Shown piece by piece: positions 26,834 through 35,489 of a stretch of 64,000 nt of DNA. The notes under the pieces were generated by a model. The model saw nothing but the letters and a program-made list of their open reading frames with translations, had not been told where the DNA came from and did not search any database. Each line of letters starts with the position of its first letter. Within the stretch, counting starts at the first letter, position 1. The position numbers and the translations under genes were made by a program. The stretch covers positions 434,001 through 498,000 of the forward strand of contig NZ_CP134949.1 in the NCBI RefSeq assembly GCF_032116555.1. Direction: 5' to 3'. The stretch is from Halobaculum sp. XH14 (GTDB lineage: Archaea; Halobacteriota; Halobacteria; Halobacteriales; Haloferacaceae).

Positions 26834-28288
26834 TCAGATTCCCGAGGGGGCGACGTCGTACACGTCACGGAACGCGCCCTGCACGACCTCCGAGAGCGCC
26901 GGGTGGACGTGGATGGTCTCGGCGATTCGCTCGGCGTCGCCGCCGGCCGCGACCGCGGTGCTCACCTCGTGGACGAGCATCGAGGCGTGCGGGCCGACGA
27001 CGTGAAAGCCCAGCACCTCGGCGTCGGGCCCCACGAGCGCCTTCGCGTAGCCGGCGTCCGACTCCAGCGCGACGCCCAGCGCCGTCTCGTCGTAGGTGAA
27101 CTCGCCGACGTCGTACTCGCGGCCGGCTTCCTCGAGTTCCGATTCGGTCCGCCCGAGGCTCCCGACCTCCGGGGAGCCGAAGACGGCGTGGGCCATCCCG
27201 GGGTACTCGACGGCTCGACGGTTCCCGCGGATCGCGTTCTCGACGACGTACTCGGCCTCCGTGTCGCCCGAGTGCTTGAACATGTAGTTGCCCGCGATGT
27301 CGCCGATGGCCCAGACGCCGTCGACCGACGTTTCGAGGTACTCGTTCGTCTCCACGAACCCCGTCTCGTCCGTCTCGATGCCCGCGGCGTCGACGTTCCA
27401 GGCGTCGGAGTTCGGCCGCCGGCCGGTCGCCAGGAGCACCTCGTCGCCCCGGACCGTCAGCGCCTCGCCCTCGTCGGATTCGGCGGCCACGACGACCTCG
27501 CCGTCCGCCTCCGCGAGCGCGGTCGCACTGTGCCCGAGGTAGAGGTCGTGCCGGTCCGCGTACACCTCGGTCAGGCGCTCGGCGATGTCGCGGTCCTCGC
27601 GGTCCACCAGCACGTCGCCGTGGCCGACGACGACCACCTCCGACCCCATCTGGCCGAAGAAGTGGGCCAGTTCGACGGCGATGTAGCCGCCGCCGACGAT
27701 GACGAGGCGCTCCGGGAGCGACCCCAGCCTGAGCGCCTCGTCGCTCGTCAGGAACGCCACGTCGTCCGTCCCGTCGATGGAGTCGGGGACCAGCGGCCGC
27801 GACCCGCCCGCGAGCACGACCGTCTCGCCGGTGATCCGTCGCCCGCCGGGCCCGTCACCGCCGTCGTCGCCGTCGGCTCCACTTCCACCGTCGGACCCAC
27901 CCCCAGCGCCGCCGGCGTCGAGTTCGACGGTCCGCTCGTCCACGAACCGGCCGGTCGTCCGGAAGAACGTGACGTGCTCGTTCGCCCGCGCCTCCGCGGC
28001 CTTCGACTCGGCCTCCTCGGTGATGACGTCGGTCACCTGCTCGACGATCTCCTCGAACGCGACGTCGTGTAGCGTCGCGTCGACGCCGAACGCGTCGGCC
28101 CCGCGGACCGTCTCCACGACGTTCGCGTGGTGGATGAGCTTCTTCGATGGGTTACAGCCCCGGTTGAGACAGGTCCCGCCCAGCCCGTCCCGTTCGACGA
28201 TGGCGACGTCGAGGCCGGCGTCCGCCCCGGCCGCGGCGACGAGGTTTCCGGTGCCGCCGCCGAGCACGACGAGGTCGAAGTCGGTCAT
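26834..28288 (-). CDS. Pyridine nucleotide-disulfide oxidoreductase (dihydrolipoyl dehydrogenase / mycothione-reductase-like)
   Basis: 484 aa flavoprotein. FAD-binding VLGGGTGNLVAAAGADAGL at the N-terminus; redox-active disulfide Cys40-Cys45 in GGTCLNRGCNPSKK; NAD(P)-binding VIVGGGYIAVELAHFFGQMG; FAD-binding GVWAIGDIAGNYMF; C-terminal catalytic His462-Glu467 in HVHPALSEVV. A Gly/Asp-rich insertion of about 25 residues sits near residue 125-150. The branch with HPALSE and GNLVAA resembles mycothione or bis-gamma-glutamylcystine reductases rather than the E3 subunit of 2-oxoacid complexes, and no 2-oxoacid dehydrogenase genes are nearby. Substrate is therefore open. Confidence 0.85.
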   Translation of the reverse strand: MTDFDLVVLGGGTGNLVAAAGADAGLDVAIVERDGLGGTCLNRGCNPSKKLIHHANVVETVRGADAFGVDATLHDVAFEEIVEQVTDVITEEAESKAAEARANEHVTFFRTTGRFVDERTVELDAGGAGGGSDGGSGADGDDGGDGPGGRRITGETVVLAGGSRPLVPDSIDGTDDVAFLTSDEALRLGSLPERLVIVGGGYIAVELAHFFGQMGSEVVVVGHGDVLVDREDRDIAERLTEVYADRHDLYLGHSATALAEADGEVVVAAESDEGEALTVRGDEVLLATGRRPNSDAWNVDAAGIETDETGFVETNEYLETSVDGVWAIGDIAGNYMFKHSGDTEAEYVVENAIRGNRRAVEYPGMAHAVFGSPEVGSLGRTESELEEAGREYDVGEFTYDETALGVALESDAGYAKALVGPDAEVLGFHVVGPHASMLVHEVSTAVAAGGDAERIAETIHVHPALSEVVQGAFRDVYDVAPSGI

Positions 28289-28312
28289 GGGTGGAGGGAC
28301 GTGGCCCGCGAC

Positions 28313-28651
28313 CTAAGGCCTGATGTAGGCGTACCCCTCGCTCTGGAGCAGCGTGAGTTCCGTGACGCCCGAGTCGACGACGTCGACGCCGTCCACGAGG
28401 TCCTCGCGGGTCAGGTCCCGCAGTTCGAGCGTGTTCCCGCAGGCGACGAATGCGATGCCTTTCTCTTGGAGCGACCGCACGCGGTCCTCGTGTGACCCGT
28501 CGGCCGTGAGCGGCGTGATGCCGTCGGCCTGTGCCAGCACGACGACGTCGTCCATCTCGACGTCCTCGTCGTCGGCGAGGTTCTCGGCCAGCGTGAGCGT
28601 CGTGTCCTGCCCCCCGGGGTCGCCGGTGATGAGGTGAAAGACGGTTTGCAT
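28313..28651 (-). CDS. DsrE/YchN-family small sulfur-relay-like protein
   Basis: 112 aa from ATG 28651 (an in-frame ATG at 28696 adds 15 poorly fitting residues). DsrE fold features: MQTVFHLITGDPGGQDTTL, VVLAQADGITPLTA, VRSLQEKGIAFVACGNTLEL with the conserved Cys of this family, and VTELTLLQSEGYAYIRP. It lies 24 bp downstream of the disulfide-reductase start on the same strand but upstream in reading direction, so the two could form a transcription unit (DsrE first). The role is probably sulfur or redox related, by family only. Confidence 0.82.
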   Translation of the reverse strand: MQTVFHLITGDPGGQDTTLTLAENLADDEDVEMDDVVVLAQADGITPLTADGSHEDRVRSLQEKGIAFVACGNTLELRDLTREDLVDGVDVVDSGVTELTLLQSEGYAYIRP

Positions 28652-28859
28652 CCACCCGAAGGCCGCTCCGGACGTGGGTAGTCGCTCGGCCTGCAACGGC
28701 AGGCCGCGCCCGCCGGTGTGACCGCCGCCGCCCTCGCTCTCCCGCTCACACTCACCCGGTCACCCGCTCACACGCTCGCTCGGTCTCCTGCCCGTCCGTT
28801 CGCCCCTTCTCCCGGCCGGGAGGCCAACGCTTACGCCACCCCTCCACGACGCCTCCCAC

Positions 28860-30152
28860 GTGACCGACCTCGACCTCCGCGCCGTCGCCGAGCGACTCTG
28901 CCGGTTCGACACGACCGGCGGGCGGGAAGCCCCCGCGGCGGCCTGGTTCCGCGACCGCATGGCCGACGCAGGCATGGAGACGTACGAGTGGGAGGCCGAT
29001 CCCGCGACGCTGGCCGAGCATCCGTCGTTCCCGGACGACCCCGCCGAGATCGACGCCGAGGGGCGGCCGAGCGTCGCGGGCGTCCTCGAGTTCGGCGACC
29101 CCGACGCCGGCCCGACGCTGGTGTTGAACGGGCACCTCGACGTCGTGCCCGCCGACGCCGACCTCTGGGACTCGGACCCGTTCGAACCGGTCTGGGACGC
29201 CGCGAGTGGGGGAAGCGACGAGGGGGTCGCGGGCGACGGCGGGACGGAGACGCTCACCGCCCGCGGGGCGGCCGACATGAAGGCCGGCCTCGCGGCGTGT
29301 CTGTTCGCCGCGCTCGACCTCCGCGAGCGCGACCCGGCCGTCGACGGCCGGGTCGTCGTCGAGGCCGTCGCCGGCGAGGAGGAGGGCGGCGTCGGCGCGG
29401 CCGCCGCCGCGCTGTCGAACCCGTACCCGTTCGACCGGGACGCGGCGATCATCGCCGAACCGACCGAACTCCGCCCCGTCACGGCGACGGAGGGCTGCGT
29501 GATGAAGCGACTCCGGCTCCACGGCCGGTCGGCCCACGCCGCGACGCGCTGGCGCGGCGTCGACACGCTCCCGAAGTTCGAGACGGTTCGACGGGCGTTC
29601 GAGCAACTCGAAGCCGAGCGGACCGAGCGCGTCACCCACCCGCTGTACGACCACCCGGTCCCGTGGCCGGTCGTCTGCGGGCGCGTCGCGGCGGGGTCGT
29701 GGTCCTCGACGGTTCCCGGCACGCTCACCGCCGAGTGGCGGCTCGGCGTCGCGCCCGGCGAGACGGTCGACGAGGTGGAGGCCGAGTACGAGGAGCGACT
29801 CGCCGAGGTCGTCGCGGGCGACGACTGGCTCGCCGAGCATCCGCCTGAGTTCGAGCGCTTCTCCGTGCAGTTCGAACCCGCCGAGGTCGCCGCAGACGAG
29901 CCGGTCGTTCGATCCCTGCAGGCGGCGATGCGGGACGCGGGGCTCGACGGCACGGAGCCGAGGGGTGCAACCTACGGCGCGGACTCGCGCCACTACGTCG
30001 CCGCCGGCGTCCCGACGGTCGTGTTCGGCCCGGGGAGCATCGACCAGGCGCACTTCCCGGACGAGACGATCCGCTGGCCGGAGGTCGAGCGGGCCAGAGA
30101 CGTGTTCTCGGCGACCGCCGAGTCGTTCCTCGCCGGCGAGAACGCGGGCTGA
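28860..30152 (+). CDS. M20-family metallopeptidase/deacylase
   Basis: 430 aa from GTG 28860. Zinc ligands and catalytic residues are in family order: LNGHLDVVPAD (His92, Asp94), ARGAADMKAGLAA (Asp139) and AGEEEGGVGAA (catalytic Glu173, ligand Glu174). The dimerisation lid follows (HGRSAHAATRWRGVD), then GADSRHYVAAGVPTVVFGPG near the C-terminus with the last His. ArgE/DapE/carboxypeptidase-type hydrolases share this layout, and the substrate cannot be decided. It stands alone, divergent from DsrE. Confidence 0.88.
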   Translation: MTDLDLRAVAERLCRFDTTGGREAPAAAWFRDRMADAGMETYEWEADPATLAEHPSFPDDPAEIDAEGRPSVAGVLEFGDPDAGPTLVLNGHLDVVPADADLWDSDPFEPVWDAASGGSDEGVAGDGGTETLTARGAADMKAGLAACLFAALDLRERDPAVDGRVVVEAVAGEEEGGVGAAAAALSNPYPFDRDAAIIAEPTELRPVTATEGCVMKRLRLHGRSAHAATRWRGVDTLPKFETVRRAFEQLEAERTERVTHPLYDHPVPWPVVCGRVAAGSWSSTVPGTLTAEWRLGVAPGETVDEVEAEYEERLAEVVAGDDWLAEHPPEFERFSVQFEPAEVAADEPVVRSLQAAMRDAGLDGTEPRGATYGADSRHYVAAGVPTVVFGPGSIDQAHFPDETIRWPEVERARDVFSATAESFLAGENAG

Positions 30153-30168
30153 GTCCGCGGAAAATCGC

Positions 30169-30834
30169 CTACTCGGGCCGGTACGCGTCGAGCGCCTCGG
30201 CGAGCACGTCGCCGGGGTCGCGGTTCTCCAGCGAGGCCCGCACCCGGAGGCGGCGGTACGCCTCGAACGGCAGGTCGACCTCGATCCGGCCGAGCGGAAC
30301 GCCCAGCTCTCGCAACGCGGTCTCGGCGGCCGTGCCGTCGTTCACCCGGGAGGCGAGCGTCCTGATCTCCCTGACCGTGAGGTCGGCGTCCAGCGCCGCC
30401 CAGGCGAGCGCGAAGCGGGCCTCGCCCGGGGTCCGGGCGATGTGTTTGGCCGCGGTCGGGGCCAACTCGCCGCGGGCGACGTGTCGCCGGATCGCCTGCG
30501 GGAGGTCGTGGACGCGGGCCCACTTCCGGATGAACGACACCGGCACCTCGTCGTCGCCGTCGCTGGCGCGCTTTGCCGCCGACTTGTACGAGCCGGTCCC
30601 GCGCACGAGCGCGGCGCAGGCGGCCGCCCCGCGGAGCATCACGACGTTGTCCTCGTCGCCGACCTCGTCCGTCGAAAAGCGCGTCACCGTCGCGGCCGCC
30701 TCCGCGAGGCTCGCCTCGTCCTCGGGATCGAACCCGACGGCGGCGTCGGCCCGCTCGCCCGTGACCGCGGGGTCGCCGCGCACGACGGGGTCGCCGACGG
30801 CCGCCTCACGGTCCGCCGGTGGCTCGCGGGTCAT
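30169..30834 (-). CDS. Haloarchaeal protein with ParB/HTH-like region
   Basis: 221 aa from the ATG at 30834 (the frame is open to 31008, but that would run into the divergent gene). The middle segment (SYKSAAKRASDGDDEVPVSF to EIRTLASRVNDG, about residues 80-170) reads like a ParB/KorB-type helix-turn-helix: VHDLPQAIRRHVARGELA and TAAKHIARTPGEARFALAW. The C-terminus (IEVDLPFEAYRRLRVRASLE) looks like a ribbon-helix-helix or CopG-like end. A DNA-binding role is inferred; I do not recognise a named family. Confidence 0.7.
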   Translation of the reverse strand: MTREPPADREAAVGDPVVRGDPAVTGERADAAVGFDPEDEASLAEAAATVTRFSTDEVGDEDNVVMLRGAAACAALVRGTGSYKSAAKRASDGDDEVPVSFIRKWARVHDLPQAIRRHVARGELAPTAAKHIARTPGEARFALAWAALDADLTVREIRTLASRVNDGTAAETALRELGVPLGRIEVDLPFEAYRRLRVRASLENRDPGDVLAEALDAYRPE

Positions 30835-30991
30835 ACCGACACGTCGGCCGGATTCGGTAAAAGGCTCGCGGGGGTGGCCGTACTCGCCGCACGACCCACG
30901 GCGCCCCAAGACGCCTCCCGCCCGGCCACCCACGTCGGTTCCGTCCGCTATCGACGCCGCTAACAGCCACGCCCGCGGACTCCCGACAGGA

Positions 30992-31624
30992 ATGCTCCGG
31001 TACGTCACGACGAACGAGGGGAAGGTCCGCGAGGCGCGCGAGTACCTCGGCGACGACGTCGCCCAGCTCGAGTTCGACTACACCGAGGTCCAGGCGGACG
31101 ACCTCGGCCCCATCGCCGCCCACGGTGCCCGCGAGGCGTACCGCCACGCCGGGGAGCCGGTGCTCGTCGACGACGCCGGCCTGTTCGTCGACGGCTTCGA
31201 CGGCTTCCCCGGCCCGTACTCCGCGTTCGTCGAACACACGCTCGGCGTCGACACCGTTCAGCGACTCGTCGCACGCGAACTCGACGACGAGCGACGCGCC
31301 GCCTTCCGCTGCGTCCTGGCCTACTGCGACGGCGAGGAGTTCGACGCCAGCCCGGACGCCGTCGACCGTGAGGACCGCGTCGCCGCCGCGGCCACCGGCG
31401 CCGAACGCGGCGAGCAGGAGGAGCGCGCGCTCCCGGTCAAACTGTTCGCCGGCACGGTCCGGGGCCGGATCGTCGACCCGCGCGGCGACGGCGGGTTCGG
31501 CTACGACCCGATCTTCGAACACGACGGGAAGACGCTCGCCGAGATGGACGCCGCCGAGAAGAACGCCGTCTCCCACCGGGGGAGGGCGCTCGGGAAGTTC
31601 GCGGAGTGGGTTCAGGGGCGCTAG
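30992..31624 (+). CDS. rdgB: Non-canonical purine NTP pyrophosphatase (RdgB/HAM1)
   Basis: 210 aa from ATG 30992. HAM1-family marks: YVTTNEGKVREAREYL, the catalytic VDDAGLFVDGFDGFPGPYSA, FGYDPIFEHDGKTLAEM and KNAVSHRGRALGKF. It hydrolyses ITP/XTP and dITP, cleaning the nucleotide pool. An acidic insert of about 25 residues (near DREDRVAAAATGAERGEQEE) is a haloarchaeal embellishment. Divergent from the ParB/HTH-like gene with 157 bp between starts. Confidence 0.92.
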   Translation: MLRYVTTNEGKVREAREYLGDDVAQLEFDYTEVQADDLGPIAAHGAREAYRHAGEPVLVDDAGLFVDGFDGFPGPYSAFVEHTLGVDTVQRLVARELDDERRAAFRCVLAYCDGEEFDASPDAVDREDRVAAAATGAERGEQEERALPVKLFAGTVRGRIVDPRGDGGFGYDPIFEHDGKTLAEMDAAEKNAVSHRGRALGKFAEWVQGR

Positions 31625-31798
31625 CGACGCGTGTGTCCTTCCCCGAACGCCATCATCCGGCCTCGATACCCCGCGTTCGGGAGCGAACGTTCGTATCGGA
31701 AGCCGGGACCAGCGCCCCCGTGACCTGACGACGACCCCGCGTCGGCCGGGACGGGTGTGGGGCGCACCGACGCGGGACACGAACGCGCCGCCTGTCAG

Positions 31799-32296
31799 CT
31801 ACTGCCTCGGATCCCTGTCCGGTCCTGGATACGGACCACTGACGACCGCCGCGTGGAGGCTCTCGGCGTCGAACAGCGTAGCGAACGCGGCCGGCTCGCG
31901 GACGCTCACGGGGAAGCGTTCGCGGAGCCCCGCGCCCGCACCGGGTCCGGTGAGCCCGTCGTCGAACGAGATGACGTGCATCGCGCCGCCGCGATACGCC
32001 GAGGCGAGCGCCGGCTGGTCGCCCTCCGGGTGCTCGACCGGCTCGCGCCAGGCATCAACGCGCTCGCGCCAGTCCGCCGCGAGCGACTCGTCGGCGAGCG
32101 TTTCGATCACGGTTTCGGCGTCGGTAAGCAGCGGATCGCTCGCCACGAGCGTCGTCCACGAGTGGCGACGGAGGTGGTCCAGCGCCGTTCGCGCGTCGCC
32201 CCCGACCAGCAGATCGGCGGCGAGCACGTCCGCGTCGGCGACCACCCGGGCCGGCGACGGCTCAGGCCGGTCCGGCTCGCTGCTCACCGCGACCAC
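31799..32296 (-). CDS. PIN-like domain protein (possible toxin-type RNase)
   Basis: 165 aa. VVADADVLAADLLVGGDARTAL resembles the first PIN strand with its catalytic Asp. A conserved Asp/Glu helix follows (LLTDAETVIETL), and HVISFDDGL supplies the third acidic position, with a C-terminal strand. PIN proteins are magnesium-dependent RNases, often toxins. It starts 9 bp after the stop of a 58-codon ORF on the same strand, an organisation like antitoxin-toxin pairs. Assignment is from motif spacing only; it could also be a haloarchaeal housekeeping RNase. Confidence 0.65.
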   Translation of the reverse strand: MVAVSSEPDRPEPSPARVVADADVLAADLLVGGDARTALDHLRRHSWTTLVASDPLLTDAETVIETLADESLAADWRERVDAWREPVEHPEGDQPALASAYRGGAMHVISFDDGLTGPGAGAGLRERFPVSVREPAAFATLFDAESLHAAVVSGPYPGPDRDPRQ

Positions 32297-32305
32297 CGCC
32301 GACCC

Positions 32306-32482
32306 TCACGCATCGCGGTGGCCCCCGAGCGCGTCGATCACGTCGCTCTCTTCGAGGTCGAGTCCGTCGGCCCGCTCGAACAGCCGTGCCCACGTCTCCA
32401 TGGAGTCCGATCGGGACGCCTCGGGTAAGACGGTTGCCCGTTTCTCCGGGCCGATCCGGACGGTTCCAGCACCTCCGATCAC
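32306..32482 (-). CDS. Small protein preceding the PIN-like gene (possible antitoxin)
   Basis: 58 codons from GTG 32482, or 31 codons from ATG 32401. I prefer the GTG because a TAAATTAT box (32516-32523, minus strand) lies about 38 bp upstream of it, and the frame holds VRIGPEKRATVLPEAS without internal stops. The C-terminal half ETWARLFERADGLDLEESD is helical and acidic. The stop is 9 bp from the PIN-like start. No known antitoxin fold can be read off, so the toxin-antitoxin idea rests on size, order and the operator-like palindrome in front. Confidence 0.5.
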   Translation of the reverse strand: MIGGAGTVRIGPEKRATVLPEASRSDSMETWARLFERADGLDLEESDVIDALGGHRDA

Positions 32483-32488
32483 GCGAGG

Positions 32489-32515
32489 CGTCAGACACCT
32501 GGCGTGCGTCTGACG
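32489..32515. promoter_or_regulatory. Palindromic operator-like site at the promoter of the small ORF/PIN pair
   Basis: Arms CGTCAGAC (32489-32496) and GTCTGACG (32508-32515) are perfect 8-bp inverted repeats with an 11-bp centre. The right arm abuts the TATA-like box 32516-32523, so the site covers the expected transcription start for the minus-strand pair, where an autoregulator would bind. Confidence 0.6.
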
Positions 32516-32723
32516 ATAATTTAAGGTGGCACCGGGAAACGTCCCATCCGGGCGCGACGATGCGACCCCGCGGATCGACCGCGGGGCCTGGGTTCGTTCC
32601 CGGACTGGCCTCAGTTCGACTCCACACCGCGCGCCCGGCACACCCGACACCCACCCCTTTCGACGCTCGACTCGCCGAGCCGGAGGCTCGGTCGTTCGCC
32701 GTCCCGGTGGACTGGCGTCCGTC

Positions 32724-33377
32724 TCAGCCGCCCAGCAGCGCGTTCCGGGTGTCCTCCGCCCGTGCGGTCTCGGTGATGAGCGCGAGCCTGTCGCCCGCTT
32801 CGACGGTGATCCCGGGCATCGGGATGGTCAGCGGTTCCCGTTTTCGGCCGTGGGCGTACACCCGCGCGCCGTCGAGGGCGATGTCGTGGACGGGCTGGCC
32901 GACGACCGGCGCGTCCTCCGGCACCGCGACGGCGACGACCTGGAGCTGTTCGGTCAGGTCGCCGATGGCGTTGAAGTTCCCGCCGAGCAGCGCCGTCTTC
33001 GCGCCCGCCGCGCCGAGCCGTTCGGGGTAGATCACCTCGTCGACCGCGCGCTCGTACTCGTCGTACACCTCCTCCCGGAAGTCCTCGGAGATCCGCATGA
33101 CCGTCCGACAGCCGTACTCCTTGGCGAGCATGCACACCTCGAAGTTCACGTTCGGGTCGCCGGTGAGTCCGCCGACCGCGACCGCTTCCTCGACCCCGGC
33201 CTCCCGCAGCACCGAGGGGGTACTGCCGTCGCCCGCGACGACGGTGAACCCGCGTGACCGGGCGCGGTCGACCTTCTCCGGGTCGTCGTCGACGACGACG
33301 ACCTCGTGGCCCTCCTCGGCCAGCACCCGCGCGGTCCGCGAGCCGACGCGGCCGAAGCCGACGATGATGAGTCGCAT
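32724..33377 (-). CDS. TrkA-type NAD-binding regulatory protein
   Basis: 217 aa. TrkA-N (RCK) domain with the Rossmann motif IIVGFGRVGSRTARVLAEEG, VVVDDDPEKVDRARSRG and VVAGDGSTPSVLREAGVE. A TrkA-C domain follows from about residue 140 (LLGGNFNAIGDLTEQLQVVA to GDRLALITETARAED). Such stand-alone proteins gate potassium or other cation transporters in response to NAD(H) or cyclic dinucleotides. No membrane partner is adjacent. Divergent from the membrane hydrolase gene. Confidence 0.9.
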   Translation of the reverse strand: MRLIIVGFGRVGSRTARVLAEEGHEVVVVDDDPEKVDRARSRGFTVVAGDGSTPSVLREAGVEEAVAVGGLTGDPNVNFEVCMLAKEYGCRTVMRISEDFREEVYDEYERAVDEVIYPERLGAAGAKTALLGGNFNAIGDLTEQLQVVAVAVPEDAPVVGQPVHDIALDGARVYAHGRKREPLTIPMPGITVEAGDRLALITETARAEDTRNALLGG

Positions 33378-33489
33378 GGGGGTGTGGTACGGAGTAGCAC
33401 GACAAAAACCTACGTCTCCGCCGCGCGCTTTCCCGTCCCCGCTCGGGTGCCCGCGCCGTTTATCCGGTTCAGCGACGTACTCGAAGCCG

Positions 33490-34101
33490 ATGATGGCGAC
33501 GACGCACGCCCTGGTGGGCGTGCTGATCGGGCTCGGGGTGCTGGCGACGGTTCCGGAAGCCGGCGGTCCGGTGCTGCTCGCGGCCGCGCTCGGCGGGGCG
33601 TTCCCGGACCTCGACGTCCTGGCGGTCCACCGGCGGACGCTCCACTTTCCCGTCGGCTACGCCGCGCTGGCGGCGAGTTCCGCTCTGAGCGCGCTGGTCC
33701 TCCCCGCCTGGATGGCGATCGCGGCCGCGACGTTCTTCGCCGCCGCGGCCGTCCACGCCGCGACCGACGTGTTCGGCGGGGGGCTCGAACTCCGGCCGTG
33801 GGAGGCGACCTCGGATCGGGCGCTGTACGACCACCTCCGTGGTCGCTGGCGACCGCCGCGTCGCTGGATCCGCTACGACGGTGCGCCCGAGGACTTCATG
33901 CTCGCGCTCGCGGTCGGCCTGCCGTCCTTCGCCGCGCTGGACGGGAACGCGCGGCTGGGCGTGGTGGCGCTGCTGGGGATTTCGGCCGCCTACGCCGCGT
34001 TCCGGCGACCACTCGTCGACGGCGGCGAGACGCTCGTCGGTCTGCTCCCGGCGAGCGTCCTTCGACTGATCCCGGAGACGCTCATCGAGGACCTCCGGTA
34101 G
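33490..34101 (+). CDS. YdjM-like membrane-bound metal-dependent hydrolase
   Basis: 203 aa with about four to five hydrophobic segments. The family (LexA-binding inner-membrane-associated hydrolase/DUF457-like) is recognised from MMATTHALVGVLIGLGVLAT, GGAFPDLDVLAVHRRTLHFP and AVHAATDVFGGGLELRPWE, holding the His/Asp residues thought to bind metal. A second ATG codon at 33493 is equally possible. Catalytic function is not established for the family. Confidence 0.82.
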   Translation: MMATTHALVGVLIGLGVLATVPEAGGPVLLAAALGGAFPDLDVLAVHRRTLHFPVGYAALAASSALSALVLPAWMAIAAATFFAAAAVHAATDVFGGGLELRPWEATSDRALYDHLRGRWRPPRRWIRYDGAPEDFMLALAVGLPSFAALDGNARLGVVALLGISAAYAAFRRPLVDGGETLVGLLPASVLRLIPETLIEDLR

Positions 34102-34196
34102 GCGCTTTCCATCACTCGGTGACGCGCTCGCTCGCCATCACCCGGTGACACCGATGTCTCCTGTCCGGCTAAGTGGCTGGCACACGTTCGGTCGGT

Positions 34197-34817
34197 ATGG
34201 CCGACTCCGAGATACCAGTCACCGCGGAGACGCCCGACAGCGCGTTTCACACCACGGGAACCGACCACATCACGCTCATCGGCAGCAACGAGGCGGACAC
34301 GGTCGCGTTCTACCGCGACGTGCTCGGGATGTCGCTCGTGTTGCGACAGCCGAACCTCGACGCCCCGGAGGTGACCCACCTGTTCTTCGACACCGGCGAC
34401 GGCCGGATCCTGACGTTCTTCGTCACCGACGACCGGGATTCGAACCCCGCGCCCCAGCGGACCGGCGTCGGCGCCGTCCACCACCTCGCGTTCAGCATCG
34501 AGGCGGGCGAACTGGACGAGATCAAGGCCGCACTGCAGGAGGAGGGACACGGCTTCAACGAGTTCGACCGCGGCGCGTTCCACTCGCTGTACACCCGCGA
34601 TCACAACGGGCTCACCATCGAACTGGTCGTGGACAAGTACGCCATCCCCGACGACCGGCGCGGCGAGGTGCTGGCGCTCTCCCAGTCCAAGCGCGTCGCG
34701 GCCGGCGCGGATTACGTCGACGACGAACACATGCAGGCCGCGCTCGAGGAACTCGGCCTCCCCGTCGAGCGCGCTGACATCCCGGACGCCGCCACCGGGA
34801 CGGGATATGACAACTGA
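34197..34817 (+). CDS. VOC-family protein (glyoxalase/dioxygenase fold)
   Basis: 206 aa from ATG 34197. One complete vicinal-oxygen-chelate module: TTGTDHITLIGSNEADTVAF and YRDVLGMSLVLRQPN, then GAVHHLAFSIEAGELDEIKAAL and YTRDHNGLTIELVVDKY. This gives two His and one Glu as likely metal ligands. The C-terminal 60 residues (RRGEVLALSQSKRVAAGADY on) are an extra helical tail with an unknown role. Substrate cannot be inferred from the sequence or neighbours. Confidence 0.85.
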   Translation: MADSEIPVTAETPDSAFHTTGTDHITLIGSNEADTVAFYRDVLGMSLVLRQPNLDAPEVTHLFFDTGDGRILTFFVTDDRDSNPAPQRTGVGAVHHLAFSIEAGELDEIKAALQEEGHGFNEFDRGAFHSLYTRDHNGLTIELVVDKYAIPDDRRGEVLALSQSKRVAAGADYVDDEHMQAALEELGLPVERADIPDAATGTGYDN

Positions 34818-35009
34818 TCTGTATGACGACTTTACGAACTCTGAAGACGTTATGAAACGTCTGATCGTCTCTGAGCGGTTCGTAAAACGTCACGGCCCGT
34901 CGGTGAACGGTCCGTGAACGGTGGGCTTACCGCGAACTGACGCGAAGCAGTTCCAAGGAATTGCACCTTATACGATGGTGGCCGTCTCAGGGTGAAACGG
35001 AGCCAGCCC

Positions 35010-35279
35010 ATGTCCACGTCCGAACCAACTGACGCCCTCCGAACGGTCGCCACCACCACCCCCGCTCTCGCCCTCCGCGACGGGGTCGAAACGCTCACCG
35101 CCGGCGCCGCCGAACTCGTGCGCGTCGTCGCGTTCTGGTTCGCAGCGTTGCTCCCGCTGACGTACCTCCCGATGGTCGCCACCAACCTCGTGGGCGAGTA
35201 CGCGGTCACGTTCACGGGCCTGCTCGCGCTGCACGCGGTCACGTTGCTGGTCGGACACGGCTACGGCTCCGCCGACTGA
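35010..35279 (+). CDS. Small membrane protein of unknown function
   Basis: 89 aa from ATG 35010; GTG 34992 in the same frame (95 aa) is possible because a CTTATAC box near 34968 lies about 25 bp before it. Residues about 30-85 form two hydrophobic helices (VVAFWFAALLPLTYLPMVA and AVTFTGLLALHAVTLLVG). No recognised domain. GC3 bias and the promoter-like box support it as a real gene. Confidence 0.65.
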   Translation: MSTSEPTDALRTVATTTPALALRDGVETLTAGAAELVRVVAFWFAALLPLTYLPMVATNLVGEYAVTFTGLLALHAVTLLVGHGYGSAD

Positions 35280-35489
35280 CTCGGGCCGCTTCCCGCTGGC
35301 TTTCGACTCCGACCGGTTCGGGGCCGACGACGCTCGACACCCGGATTTTCCCGCCGGACGTTCCCAGTTCTCTCGGTCAGTCCCGTATCGAACCGGCGGA
35401 CGCCGGTAAGTTGTCGCCGATTGACGGGAGCGCTCGGTAGCACACAAATACCGAAGGAGCGTTCGCTCGAACTCGCCGACGATTCAGTC

